Shown in pieces: positions 34,057 through 42,572 of a DNA stretch of 64,000 bases. Made by a program: the position numbers and the translations under genes. Location: assembly GCF_014202995.1 (NCBI RefSeq), contig NZ_JACHIA010000015.1, positions 62,001 through 126,000 on the forward strand, given 5' to 3'. This DNA comes from Longimicrobium terrae (GTDB taxonomy: Bacteria; Gemmatimonadota; Gemmatimonadetes; Longimicrobiales; Longimicrobiaceae). Each line of letters begins with the position of its first letter. Position 1 is the first letter of the stretch. The notes beneath the pieces are model-generated. The model saw only the letters and a list, made by a program, of their open reading frames with translations, searched no databases and was not told the DNA's origin.

Positions 34057-34524
34057 ATGCGAAGACCTGTTCTCCCCGTCCGGCGCTTTCTGTCCGTGCG
34101 CCGCTCCGGCATTCATGGCCGCGGCGTGTACGCGCGCGCGCCCATCCCTGAAGAAACGCGCATCGTGGAGTACCGCGGCGAGCGCATCACCACCGCCGAG
34201 GCCGAGCGCCGCTACCCCGACGACTTCACCGGCGTCCATCACACCTTTCTGTTCGCGGTGGATGACGACACCATGATCGACGCGGCGTTCGGCGGAAACC
34301 TGGCGCGGTGGATCAACCACTCCTGCGACCCCAACTGCGAGGTGGTGGAGGAGGACGGGCGCCTGTTCATCGAAAGTATCCGCGACATCGAGCCGGGTGA
34401 GGAACTGGCGTACGACTACAACTACATCCTCCCCCAGCGCCACACGGCCAAAATGAAGCGCCGCTTTCCCTGCCACTGCGGCGCCCCGGCCTGCCGCGGC
34501 ACCATCCTGGGCAACAAGCGCTGA
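34057..34524 (+). CDS. SET-domain protein-lysine methyltransferase
   Basis: 155-aa single-domain SET protein, predicted to transfer methyl from SAM to a protein lysine. Family motifs are intact: 'SGIHGRGVYARAPIP' (~17-31), 'RWINHSCDPNCEV' (~83-95), 'GEELAYDYNY' (~114-123). A post-SET zinc-like Cys cluster 'CHCGAPACRG' closes the domain. The full set of catalytic residues suggests an active enzyme of eukaryote-like type. The substrate in a bacterium is unknown; no histone-like gene is nearby. A strong terminator follows. Confidence 0.88.
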   Translation: MRRPVLPVRRFLSVRRSGIHGRGVYARAPIPEETRIVEYRGERITTAEAERRYPDDFTGVHHTFLFAVDDDTMIDAAFGGNLARWINHSCDPNCEVVEEDGRLFIESIRDIEPGEELAYDYNYILPQRHTAKMKRRFPCHCGAPACRGTILGNKR

Positions 34525-34548
34525 CGTGCGGAAGTAAGACGATGAAGA

Positions 34549-34579
34549 ACGCCCCGCACGCGGAGTACGTGCGGGGCGT
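34549..34579 (+). terminator. intrinsic terminator after the SET-domain gene
   Basis: Perfect 12-bp stem ACGCCCCGCACG / CGTGCGGGGCGT with a 7-nt loop, followed by CGTTCT. Confidence 0.8.
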
Positions 34580-34673
34580 CGTTCTGCACAGCTTCTAGCC
34601 TGGTACCATGTCCCGATGCCGTCAACGGCCAGCGAGGCACCGGTTCGCGACGGTGCTGCGGACGCGGCGTGCA

Positions 34674-35366
34674 TCAGAGACGCCCGATCCTGGGTTCGCC
34701 AAGCTCCAGAATGCTCTTGATCACCTGCGTTCCGAGCTGGCGCGTGTTCATCGGGTTACCGCTCCCGTTCAACAGGCCGACGTTGAGACGCACCGCCAGT
34801 TCGCGCAGCACCGGCTTCACGGGCGTGATGGCGGTTCCGCCTTTGAAGACTTCGATGGTGCCGGTCTCCAGTTCGCGGATGCGGTGTCCTTCAAATTCAA
34901 CGTCCATGACCGCTTTGACCGGTGCGGCGTGCACCGGCTTCTTCACGAGGCGGCTCAGCGAGATTGTGCGCTTTCCGCGGCTTTCAGGACTCATCCGGGC
35001 GACTGCATCGGCGACGGGAAGGTCCAGCAGCGTCTCTACCTGCATCTCTTCGGTGTTGATCCGCAGCACGATCACACGGTCTACAAACGCCAGCGACTTG
35101 GCATTGAACGTGACGTGCCCACCCGAATCCGCAATGGCGGTGGTCTTGACCGAGATCCGCTCACCGAGCGCGCTGACGACGGCATAGCCCTTCTGATTCA
35201 CCAACGGGGCCATCTGCCCGTTCGTGATCATGGCCACGTACAACTCGCCGATGCGGCCGCACAGATGCCGCAACTCGGTTGCGGGAACGTCCCAGTTGAT
35301 TTCCCGTTCAAACCACGCCATCGCCTCACCCAGTGACTGAATGAGCTGCATCTGTGTAAGTGCCAT
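34674..35366 (-). CDS. DUF6998-like protein
   Basis: 230-aa soluble protein of unknown function. Residues ~10-130 match by eye the DUF6998 type: 'WDVPATELRHLCGRIGELY', 'NGQMAPLVNQKGYAVVS', 'GERISVKTTAI' and 'DRVIVLRINTEEMQVE'. The 'G-Y-x-V-V-S...G-E-R-I-S-V-K' arrangement recalls the D...(E/Q)xK core of restriction-endonuclease folds, but the usual Asp is Ala here, so nuclease activity is unlikely. The C-terminal ~70 residues ('MNTRQLGTQVIKSILEL') look like a separate small domain. Its base composition is visibly less GC-rich than its neighbours, suggesting transfer. Confidence 0.65.
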   Translation of the reverse strand: MALTQMQLIQSLGEAMAWFEREINWDVPATELRHLCGRIGELYVAMITNGQMAPLVNQKGYAVVSALGERISVKTTAIADSGGHVTFNAKSLAFVDRVIVLRINTEEMQVETLLDLPVADAVARMSPESRGKRTISLSRLVKKPVHAAPVKAVMDVEFEGHRIRELETGTIEVFKGGTAITPVKPVLRELAVRLNVGLLNGSGNPMNTRQLGTQVIKSILELGEPRIGRL

Positions 35367-35605
35367 GAAGATGCCAGATTGAGCAGGTTAGCCACGATTC
35401 ATCGTCAGCCGAGTGGCGCCATCGTCTGGCAAGAATCGCTCACGCGCGGTATCGAGCTCGCATGCGCTGCTGATTCGCAGCCGTGCCGTGGGGGACGGGG
35501 ACGAGTCCGTAGTTGTCGTACTTGCCCGCCATATGTCTCCGGACAATATTCGCCGGGCTGGCTCCTTCCTGTCGTCCTCCTCCTCTCCCGCCCATCCATC
35601 CGCCC

Positions 35606-37210
35606 ATGCAGACGTCTGACGCCGCCGACGGTCCCGGCGAGCACGCTTCCAATCCCGCATCATCCGGCACGGACGGCGGGCGCAGCGGGATGGCCGGGAT
35701 GAACGTGGTGATGTTCATCACCGATCAGGACCGCCGGATTCAGCACTTTCCGCCGGGCTGGGCGGAGCAGAACCTGCCCGGGCTGACGCGTCTGCAGAGC
35801 CGCGGAGTGAGGTTTCAGAACGCGTTCACCAACTCGTGCATGTGCTCGCCGGCGCGCGCCACGCTCATGACGGGCTACTTTCCCGCCCAGCACGGCGTGC
35901 GCTACACGCTGGAAACCAGCATGGACGATCCCCTGCTGTACGACCAGGTGGAGATGCCGGTGGATTTCGCCAACCTGGCCACGGTGGCGGCCGCGGCCGG
36001 GTACACCCCCGTCTACAAGGGCAAGTGGCACCTGAGCAAGTATCCGCCGCGCGGCCAGTGGGAGCCGCGGGACGTGGAGAAGTACGGATTCGGCCGGTGG
36101 GATCCGCCGGACGCGGGCGCCAACCAGAGCATTCCCGAGGCGGGCGGTGGCGAGCCGGACAACGACGGCCGCTTCATGCTGTCGCGGGCGGACGCGGATG
36201 GCAGCTACGAGGGCGCGCTGGAGTACCTGGAATCCGCGGCCGCGGGGCAGCAGCCGTTCTTTCTGGTGGTGTCGCTGGTCAATCCGCACGACGTGCTCTT
36301 CTACCCCGACACGTACATCGAAGCGGGATACGAGGATGCGTGGCTCAAGGGCGACATCGGACTTCCGGAAACGGTGGATGAGGACCTGTCCACCAAGCCC
36401 GTGGTGCAGCGGGAGTTTCTGGCCATGTTCAACCAGACGGGCTCGCTGGACAATCATCAGATGAAGCTGGATTACCTGAATTTCTACGGGAATCTGATCA
36501 AGGCGTCGGACCAGTATCTGGTGGACGTACTGGACACGCTGGACCGCACGGGGCTGCGCGGCAGCACCGTCGTCATCCGCACGGCGGACCACGGCGAGAT
36601 GGGGCTGGCGCACGGCGGGCTGCGGCAGAAGAACTTCAACGCGTACGAGGAATCGTTGCGCGTCCCGCTGATCTTTTCGTCCCCCGCGCTGTACGACGGC
36701 CCGCTGGAGTCGGGTGCGCTGGTTTCGCACGTGGACTTTCTGCCCACGATCGCCTCGCTTCTCCACACGCCGGCCGAGGCGCGCGCGCCGTGGCAGGGCG
36801 TGGACTACTCCGCCGTGGTGCTGAACCCGTCGCACGCGCTGCCGCCGCAGTCGTACGTGGTGTTCACTTGGGACGACTGGCAGGCGGGGCAGCCCAATCC
36901 GCCGTACCTCCCTCCGCCCAACCACATCGTGTGCGTCCGCAAGGCCGGGTGGAAGCTGGCCCGCTACTACGACGCCAACGGCAACGTCCCCGAGCAGTGG
37001 GAGATGTACGACCTGAACGCCGATCCGCTGGAAAAGACCAACCTGGCGTGGCGCGGCTACCAGCGGACGGAGCGCGAGGAGTTGGCGTTCCTGCGGCTTC
37101 AGCGGCTGATGGCGGAGGTGGAGCAGACGCGCCTGGCGCCGCTTCCGGACACGCCCGTCATCACCAGCGCCGAAACGCCGCGGCTGGACCGGCTCGCTTC
37201 CGGGTCCTGA
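35606..37210 (+). CDS. sulfatase (alkaline phosphatase superfamily)
   Basis: 534-aa sulfatase-like hydrolase. The active-site signature 'C-S-P-A-R' is present in 'SCMCSPARATLMTGY'; its Cys must be converted to formylglycine by a maturase not in this window. Metal and substrate residues are seen in 'FITDQDRR', 'YKGKWHLSKYPP', 'VNPHDVLF', 'TADHGEMGLAHGG' and the Lys of 'RQKNFNAYEES'. No signal peptide is evident, so it may be cytoplasmic. The start is uncertain: ATG 35606 or ATG 35690 ('MAGMNVVMFITDQ'), neither with a strong ribosome site. Confidence 0.85.
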   Translation: MQTSDAADGPGEHASNPASSGTDGGRSGMAGMNVVMFITDQDRRIQHFPPGWAEQNLPGLTRLQSRGVRFQNAFTNSCMCSPARATLMTGYFPAQHGVRYTLETSMDDPLLYDQVEMPVDFANLATVAAAAGYTPVYKGKWHLSKYPPRGQWEPRDVEKYGFGRWDPPDAGANQSIPEAGGGEPDNDGRFMLSRADADGSYEGALEYLESAAAGQQPFFLVVSLVNPHDVLFYPDTYIEAGYEDAWLKGDIGLPETVDEDLSTKPVVQREFLAMFNQTGSLDNHQMKLDYLNFYGNLIKASDQYLVDVLDTLDRTGLRGSTVVIRTADHGEMGLAHGGLRQKNFNAYEESLRVPLIFSSPALYDGPLESGALVSHVDFLPTIASLLHTPAEARAPWQGVDYSAVVLNPSHALPPQSYVVFTWDDWQAGQPNPPYLPPPNHIVCVRKAGWKLARYYDANGNVPEQWEMYDLNADPLEKTNLAWRGYQRTEREELAFLRLQRLMAEVEQTRLAPLPDTPVITSAETPRLDRLASGS

Positions 37211-37402
37211 AGTCCGTCCCGCGCGGTCGTCCTCCGCCGCGCATTCGCCCCGCCCGGTCGTCCACGGCCCGGAAAAGCGAGGGATTGCGGGAAAGCGGCG
37301 GAGCGGCGGAAGGCGTCCGCGGGCGGCGCACCTGTTCACGGGGGCCGCGGGGAGCCATGTTCGGGGACCGCGACGGTGCCGTGCACCGTTGGTCGTACCG
37401 CC

Positions 37403-38368
37403 GTGAGCTTTCAGGACATCGTGCCAGACCGCATTCTGCTGGTGAGCGCAACGGACGGCGCGGCGGAACTCGCCCGGTTTCTGCGGGCGTGCGGGTACGA
37501 CGTGGCCGCCGTTTCGCGCCCCGGCGAGGGCGTGCCGCCGTCCGTGGAAGGGTGCGCGGAACTGGTGGTGATCAGCGGCGCGCCCGGGGCTGAGCCCGCC
37601 GCGAGGCGTGACCTGGGAGCCGGGTACGACGACATCCCGGTTCTGCGGCTGCTGAACGAGGCCGAGAGCGAGCCGGGCGAACCCGCGCCGGACCGGTCTG
37701 CGTCGCTGCGCGCGCCGTACACCCAGAGGGAGCTGCGCACCACCATCGACCTGATGATCTGCCGCAACCGGGTGGCCCGCACGGTTCACGAGCTGGACGG
37801 GTTCTTCTCGGTGTCCATCGACATGTTCTGTTTTCTGGACTACAACGGCTACTTCCGGCGCCTGAACCCGGCGTGGGAGCGCACGCTGGGCTTTACGCCG
37901 GCCGAGATGATGGCGAAGCCGTTCATCGAGTTCGTTCATCCCGACGACCGGGAGCGCACGCTGGTCCAGAACCGGGACGTGCGCGGCGGCGGACAGGCAC
38001 GGGGGTTCTCCAACCGCTATCTCTGCAAGGACGGCACGTACCGCTGGCTGCTGTGGAATTCGGCGCCGGCGGTGGAAGAGCGTACCATCTACGCCGTCGC
38101 CCGCGACATTACCGCGCGCAAGCTGGCGGATGACGAGCGGGAGCGCCTGGTGGGCGAACTGCAGTCCTCGCTGACGGAGGTGCGGTCGCTGCGCGAGATT
38201 CTGCCGATCTGCTCCTACTGCAGAAAAATCCGCGATGACGACGACTACTGGGAGTCGGTGGAGTCGTACATTTCCAGGCACACCCGGTCGCGGTTCAGCC
38301 ACGGCATCTGCCCCAGCTGCATGGCGACGCAGGTGGAGCCGATGTTCGGACCGGAGGAGCCGGTGTAG
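37403..38368 (+). CDS. PAS-domain signalling protein with C-terminal Cys motif
   Basis: 321-aa protein. Residues ~5-115 resemble a degenerate receiver-like fold ('ILLVSATDGAAELARFLRAC') in which the phospho-Asp is not evident. A PAS domain with PAC spans ~125-250 ('SIDMFCFLDYNGYFRRLNP', 'YAVARDITARKLADDERE'). A short coiled coil leads into a C-terminal module 'LPICSYCRKIRDDDDYWE...HGICPSC', with two Cys pairs that may bind zinc; this tail is common after PAS domains but uncharacterised. No kinase or cyclase output domain is present. GTG 37403 is chosen; an in-frame GTG at 37376 is the alternative. Confidence 0.75.
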   Translation: MSFQDIVPDRILLVSATDGAAELARFLRACGYDVAAVSRPGEGVPPSVEGCAELVVISGAPGAEPAARRDLGAGYDDIPVLRLLNEAESEPGEPAPDRSASLRAPYTQRELRTTIDLMICRNRVARTVHELDGFFSVSIDMFCFLDYNGYFRRLNPAWERTLGFTPAEMMAKPFIEFVHPDDRERTLVQNRDVRGGGQARGFSNRYLCKDGTYRWLLWNSAPAVEERTIYAVARDITARKLADDERERLVGELQSSLTEVRSLREILPICSYCRKIRDDDDYWESVESYISRHTRSRFSHGICPSCMATQVEPMFGPEEPV

Positions 38369-38515
38369 CACCGCCCGGATTTCCCCTCGCGCAATCCGCC
38401 GGCACGCCCTCCGTCCGCCGCTCATCCGCGATCCCCCTCGCTGGCAGGCCTGGGGGCACGGTGCACCTCCGTTCCGCCGCTCGCATCGCCCCCCCTCGTT
38501 TCCCGTCTCCATCCC

Positions 38516-39352
38516 GTGCAGACAGTCGCCCGCCTCGCCCTGCTCCTGATCGCGCTCTCCGCATGCCCGCCCGCGCTGGGCGCCCAGCCGCGCCGCGAGG
38601 CACGGAGCACGGCCTCCGCGCGCAGGCAGTTGAACGCGTTCCTCACCACGGTCCGCGGCTTCAACGATGACAGCATCGTCTCGTACTTTCCCACGGAGGG
38701 CGACTGGACGCTGGTGCACGTGATCCACCGGCCGTCGGGAGATGACGTTGGCGTCCAGCGGTTCCGCGGATCGGAGGCGGCCGCGGCCATGGCGCTCTGC
38801 GGTCCGCTCTGGAAGGCGTTCCGCTTCAGTCCGGAGGCCGTGACCATCGGCTCGCTGCGCCTGTGGGCCGATGATTCCACGCCGTGGCGCGCCACCGGAC
38901 CCTCCCGGTTTGCGCCAGCGGGCCGTCCGGAATTCATGGAGCTGGGTGATTCGTTCGTCTCGTCCGCGTTCGTGGAATGGCGCAGGGAGCGGGGCCGATG
39001 GGTGATCGCGGCCCTGGGACACGAAACGTTCGGCGGGCTACGCGTGCTGGGCACCGAAATCGAAGATGTGACCCGCACGCGGCGGGTTCGCCTGCCGGCC
39101 TCGCCCGCCTACGCGGGAACGGAGGGCTGGTTCCTGAACAATGAGCTCATCTCGTTCGAGGGGCGGCGGTACCTCAAATATGGACTGCCGCGCTCTTCCA
39201 TCGAACCGGATCTGCTGGAGGGAGTCGGATGGCACGGCGCCATCAGGATCTATGCGGAAACCGGCTTCGCCGACATGCCGGGCCACCTTTACATTCCGGT
39301 GAGCCCCGGAATGTACCAGACGTACAATCAGGCCGGGGACGGCTGCTCCTGA
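38516..39352 (+). CDS. secreted protein of unknown function
   Basis: 278-aa protein with a clear signal peptide ('MQTVARLALLLIALSACPPALGA', split as 'VARLALLLIALSA' then 'ALGAQ' cleavage). GTG 38516 is the start. The mature part contains 'FLTTVRGFNDDSIVSYFP' and 'WTLVHVIHRPSGDDVGVQRF', suggesting an NTF2-like or similar small-domain N-terminal half, and ends in a Cys-containing tail ('GDGCS'). I recognise no catalytic motif. It stands alone between the PAS gene and the DUF2171 gene. Confidence 0.65.
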   Translation: MQTVARLALLLIALSACPPALGAQPRREARSTASARRQLNAFLTTVRGFNDDSIVSYFPTEGDWTLVHVIHRPSGDDVGVQRFRGSEAAAAMALCGPLWKAFRFSPEAVTIGSLRLWADDSTPWRATGPSRFAPAGRPEFMELGDSFVSSAFVEWRRERGRWVIAALGHETFGGLRVLGTEIEDVTRTRRVRLPASPAYAGTEGWFLNNELISFEGRRYLKYGLPRSSIEPDLLEGVGWHGAIRIYAETGFADMPGHLYIPVSPGMYQTYNQAGDGCS

Positions 39353-39528
39353 TCCACGGGGCGCGCCCGGGACGTGACTTCCATTGATGACCACCGTGAT
39401 CTCCCCGCAATCCGTCCGCCGCCCCACGCAAGCGGGGCAGCCCCGGATGATCGGTGCCGCCCCGGCTTGGATGATCTCCGCCGCTCCGCCCGCGCTCCCC
39501 AGAGAGACGCGGGCGGAATCGTTTTGCG

Positions 39529-39765
39529 TCAGGAGGCGGAGTCGCTCCACTCCTCCTGGGCCTGCGCGCCGGTGCGGTTCAGCCGCACGGTTTCCGCCGC
39601 CGATTCCACCCAGGAAAGCGGGATCCAGTGGTGCTCTCCGCCCGCGCTCGCGTCGCGCTTGGCAAGCTTGATGGAGTTGCCGTCCACGTGGTCCACCGTG
39701 CCGACGTGCTGGCCGTCCGAACCCACGACTTCCGCGTGCTCGCGGATCTGCGATGCGTCTGCCAT
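39529..39765 (-). CDS. DUF2171 domain protein
   Basis: 78-aa soluble protein. 'QIREHAEVVGSDGQHVGTVD' and 'HHWIPLSWVESAAETVRL' match the DUF2171 pattern, a PRC-barrel-like small beta protein with unknown function, often stress-associated. ATG 39765 has AGGAGC about 7 nt upstream. The frame continues upstream without coding character. Confidence 0.82.
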   Translation of the reverse strand: MADASQIREHAEVVGSDGQHVGTVDHVDGNSIKLAKRDASAGGEHHWIPLSWVESAAETVRLNRTGAQAQEEWSDSAS

Positions 39766-39996
39766 TGCGTGCTCCTGTTGATGATGCGAACGGCGCCGCC
39801 CACACGACGGCGCCGAAACCGCCAAGTACCGGGAGCCGCCTCTAGGCGATTGGCGTGCCGCTGTGTCGAGCCGTCGCTGGGCAGGCGCGATCCCGGGGCA
39901 TTGAGCCGAAAATCCCGATCCGCACCGTCCCGATCGCACGCGCGGTCAATCCCATCCCGCCACGGGACGGACCCGCGCGGCGCCTTGGAACGCGGG

Positions 39997-40977
39997 CTAC
40001 AGGGTTCGGAGAAACGCCAGGAGCGCGGCGTTGTACTCCTCCGGCTTTTCCTGCTGAATCCAGTGCCCAGCCTCGGGGATCACAACGGTGTCGCGGAGGT
40101 GCGGCACCAGCGCCGGCATGCCGTCCATGATCTGGCGCATCCCCGGAATGCTGAGCCCAACGTCACGCTCGCCGACGACGTACAGGGCGGGCACGCGCAC
40201 CGTCAGCCCGTCGAGCGCGGCCTGAAGCTCCCAGTTGCGGTCCAGGTTGCGATACCAGTTCAGCGCGCCGCCAAACCCGCTGGCGGCAAAGGCTTCCGCG
40301 TACACGTCCAGGTCAGCTTCGGTGATCCACGCGGGGAGCGATTCGGGCGCGGGGAGCGGGGCCAGCAGCCCGTCGCGCCGGGTCACCATCCTGAACGGGT
40401 TGGGCGTTCCGTCTCCATCCACCCGTGCACCGGCATCACCCGAGGCGCCAAAGATGAGCTTGCGCAGCGTCAGCCGCACGTCCCGCTCGAACTCGCGCTC
40501 GGCAACGCCCGGCTCCTGAAAGTAGAGGGTGTAGAAGAGCGCATCGTCCGTGGCGGGAAACAGCTTGCCGGGCGGGAGCGGCGACCGCGTCATCATCGGT
40601 ACGGATGACGCCACTACGGCGCGAAACCGATCCGGCCGCAGCAGCGCCGCCTGCCACGCCAGGGTCGCGCCCCAATCGTTGCCCACAATCACGGCCGTCT
40701 CCGCGCCGAGCGCATCCAGAAGCCCCACCATGTCGCCCACCAGGTGGAACAGCGAATACTGTCCGGCGTCCGCGGGGCGTTCCGTGGCGCCGTAGCCGCG
40801 CAGGTCGGGCGCCACCGCTCGGAACCCGTTTCCCGCCAGCGCCGGCAGTTGATGACGCCACGCGTACCACGTTTCGGGAAAGCCGTGGCAGAGAAGAACC
40901 ACGGGCCCGTCGCCCTGCTCGGCCACGTGCATCCGGATCCCGTTCGCCTGGACGGTGAGGTGCTTAAGGCTGCTCAT
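39997..40977 (-). CDS. alpha/beta hydrolase, epoxide hydrolase type
   Basis: 326-aa hydrolase. The oxyanion motif 'CHGFPETWYAWRHQ' and nucleophile Asp in 'VGNDWGATLAW' (Asp instead of Ser) identify the epoxide hydrolase/dehalogenase group. Cap Tyr residues in 'ALFYTLYF' and 'LNWYRNLDRN', and His in 'EAGHWIQQEKPE', complete the epoxide hydrolase set. Cytoplasmic. It is divergent from an Rrf2-type regulator across a promoter that holds a large inverted repeat, so it is probably repressed by that regulator. Confidence 0.9.
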   Translation of the reverse strand: MSSLKHLTVQANGIRMHVAEQGDGPVVLLCHGFPETWYAWRHQLPALAGNGFRAVAPDLRGYGATERPADAGQYSLFHLVGDMVGLLDALGAETAVIVGNDWGATLAWQAALLRPDRFRAVVASSVPMMTRSPLPPGKLFPATDDALFYTLYFQEPGVAEREFERDVRLTLRKLIFGASGDAGARVDGDGTPNPFRMVTRRDGLLAPLPAPESLPAWITEADLDVYAEAFAASGFGGALNWYRNLDRNWELQAALDGLTVRVPALYVVGERDVGLSIPGMRQIMDGMPALVPHLRDTVVIPEAGHWIQQEKPEEYNAALLAFLRTL

Positions 40978-41006
40978 CGCGCGCTTCCGGTTGAGGAAAT
41001 CGGTTT

Positions 41007-41068
41007 CGCAACATCATAAGTTACTTGATTGGGAACGTCAATCATCCTATGTAACCTCTGATGTTGCG
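41007..41068. promoter_or_regulatory. large inverted repeat in the hydrolase/Rrf2 divergent promoter
   Basis: CGCAACATCATAAGTTAC (41007-41024) pairs with GTAACCTCTGATGTTGCG (41051-41068), 16 of 18 positions. An inner TGATTG / CAATCA is perfect. It lies between the divergent starts and is a likely operator for the Rrf2 regulator. Confidence 0.65.
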
Positions 41069-41108
41069 GGAGCTGGTCCCGCCCTGCCTCGAAGCGCAAC
41101 GGAGTGCC

Positions 41109-41528
41109 GTGAGACCCGACAGCCGGCTTGCCCGGATGAGCCACGTATTGATCCACATGGGGTTACGCGGGGGAAGCGAAACCTCGGAGGTCATCGCGCT
41201 CATGCTGAACACCAATCCCGTCGTCGTGCGGCGCACCATGGCGGGGCTGCGGGATCACGGGTATGTGCGTTCCGAGCGGGGGCACGGGGGCGGGTGGATG
41301 CTGGCGCGAGCGCTGGATGAAATTACGCTGCTGGACGTGCACCGCGCTCTTGGAGAACCTGGAATCTTTGCGATGGGCCCGTCCACGGACCATCCCGACT
41401 GCCCGGTGGAAGGCGCTGTCAACGGGGCGGTGGAGGATGCGCTGCGTGCCGCGCGGGAGGTGCTTCTGGCCCGCCTGGGCGAAGTCACGCTCGCAGATCT
41501 TGCACGCCGGGTGACGGCTGGGGAGTGA
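41109..41528 (+). CDS. Rrf2-family transcriptional regulator
   Basis: 139-aa winged-helix regulator. 'LARMSHVLIHMGLRGGSETS' and 'MLNTNPVVVRRTMAGLRDHG' form the DNA-binding domain, with the wing 'SERGHGGGWMLAR'; 'ITLLDVHRALGEP' follows as in YwnA-type members. It has a single Cys ('HPDCPV'), not the three needed for an IscR-type Fe-S cluster, so it probably senses something else. GTG 41109 with GGAG upstream is preferred to the ATG at 41061, which lies inside the inverted repeat. Confidence 0.85.
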   Translation: MRPDSRLARMSHVLIHMGLRGGSETSEVIALMLNTNPVVVRRTMAGLRDHGYVRSERGHGGGWMLARALDEITLLDVHRALGEPGIFAMGPSTDHPDCPVEGAVNGAVEDALRAAREVLLARLGEVTLADLARRVTAGE

Positions 41529-41598
41529 TTCCCGCTGGAGACGATCGATCGAGTTCGCCGCGCATCGGGATCATCCGACTGCGTGGGCAATCCAAGTT

Positions 41599-41805
41599 GC
41601 CACACAACGAGGCAAAGCCTCAGCGTGCTGCTGTGAGGCTTCCACCAACGCCAAGCGCGCGACCTGAGCCGCAGCCGCCGCCGCGCTGAGGTCTCCCTTT
41701 CTCCCGCGGAGCGGGGGAGAGGGCCGGGGAGAGGGGGCCTCTCCGGCCGCGCAACACCATCCGTAGCGTGAAGTCGCTGCCGTTCTCCCCTCTCCGTGCG
41801 TCTGT
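41599..41805. repeat. dispersed repeat, family 2, copy 1 (+)
   Basis: About 205 bp in the 41529-41906 gap. Includes GCGCTGAGGTCTCC, a CCCGCGGAGCGGGGGAGAGGG stem region, and TTCTCCCCTCTCCGTGCGTC. The reverse complement of copy 2 (46730-46935) matches over the whole length with scattered changes. Confidence 0.8.
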
Positions 41806-41906
41806 TTGCACGGGAGGGGCCTCCACAGCCCGCCGACGAGCAAAGCTCTGCCGCAGCGAACTTCAGCAGTCGGCCCGAGCCGCCGCCCCCCATCCACCGT
41901 ACCGCG

Positions 41907-42425
41907 TCAGGCCGGATCGTACTCGTAATCCGCCGCGTCCGCCCCGCCTCCGGACAGCGCGGCGAACACCGCCGGCAGCGCCGCACCGAACGCCAGCTGC
42001 GCCACGATGGGCACCGCCGCCGCCGCGGGCCGCTGCTCGGACGGTGGCGGCATGATGTCGTTCCTGGGCAGCGCGCCGAAGCGGGGAAAGTTGAGCGCAT
42101 ACATGATCCCCGTCAGCAGCATGCCTGTCGCGAGCGGTGGCGGATTCAGGCGGGTCTGCACCACGCCATACAGCACGCCGTACGTCGCCATCGTCCCGCC
42201 GTAGATGGCGCCCGCGGCGGTCCGCACCTGCGCCTCCGAGACCGTCCGCCCGGACGCCTCCGCCTTCTGCTTCACCATACGCGACGTCGGCGAGCCCACC
42301 CGCTCCCCGGGCGCCAGCACAAAGCGCTCGCCCGCCTGCCACACCAGGTTGATCGCCATCCCGGCCACCAGCCCCGCAACGGCGCCCTTGGCCGCCGCCT
42401 CGCCCATCCCCATCCGCTCCGCCAT
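41907..42425 (-). CDS. small integral membrane protein, unknown
   Basis: 172-aa protein with about four hydrophobic helices ('GAVAGLVAGMAINLVWQAG', 'GAIYGGTMATYGVLYGVV', 'ATGMLLTGIMYALNFP', 'IVAQLAFGAALPAVFAAL') and an acidic C-terminus. The 'AAKGAVAGLVAG' opening recalls YagU/DUF1440-like proteins, only by eye. ATG 42425 has GGAGACGACGG upstream. It lies 147 nt downstream of the oxidoreductase gene at 42573 on the same strand. Confidence 0.65.
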   Translation of the reverse strand: MAERMGMGEAAAKGAVAGLVAGMAINLVWQAGERFVLAPGERVGSPTSRMVKQKAEASGRTVSEAQVRTAAGAIYGGTMATYGVLYGVVQTRLNPPPLATGMLLTGIMYALNFPRFGALPRNDIMPPPSEQRPAAAAVPIVAQLAFGAALPAVFAALSGGGADAADYEYDPA

Positions 42426-42572
42426 TCCGTCGTCTCCGTTGAGGTCCAGCGTCCGCGGATCGCCCAGCCGCGACCGTGTGCGTTCCGGCTTCCGCGAGAG
42501 GCCGGACGGGGCAGGCAAGGGCGGTGCCCCCTCGGAGCCCATCGCCCAAGCCCGCCCTTTTCCCGCCGCCGG

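Noticed and set aside
35660-39022. 1120-aa open frame on the minus strand
   Set aside because: It lies antisense to the sulfatase, PAS and secreted-protein genes, is dominated by Arg/His/Gln/Val runs and has no recognisable motif. It is a GC-driven mirror frame.
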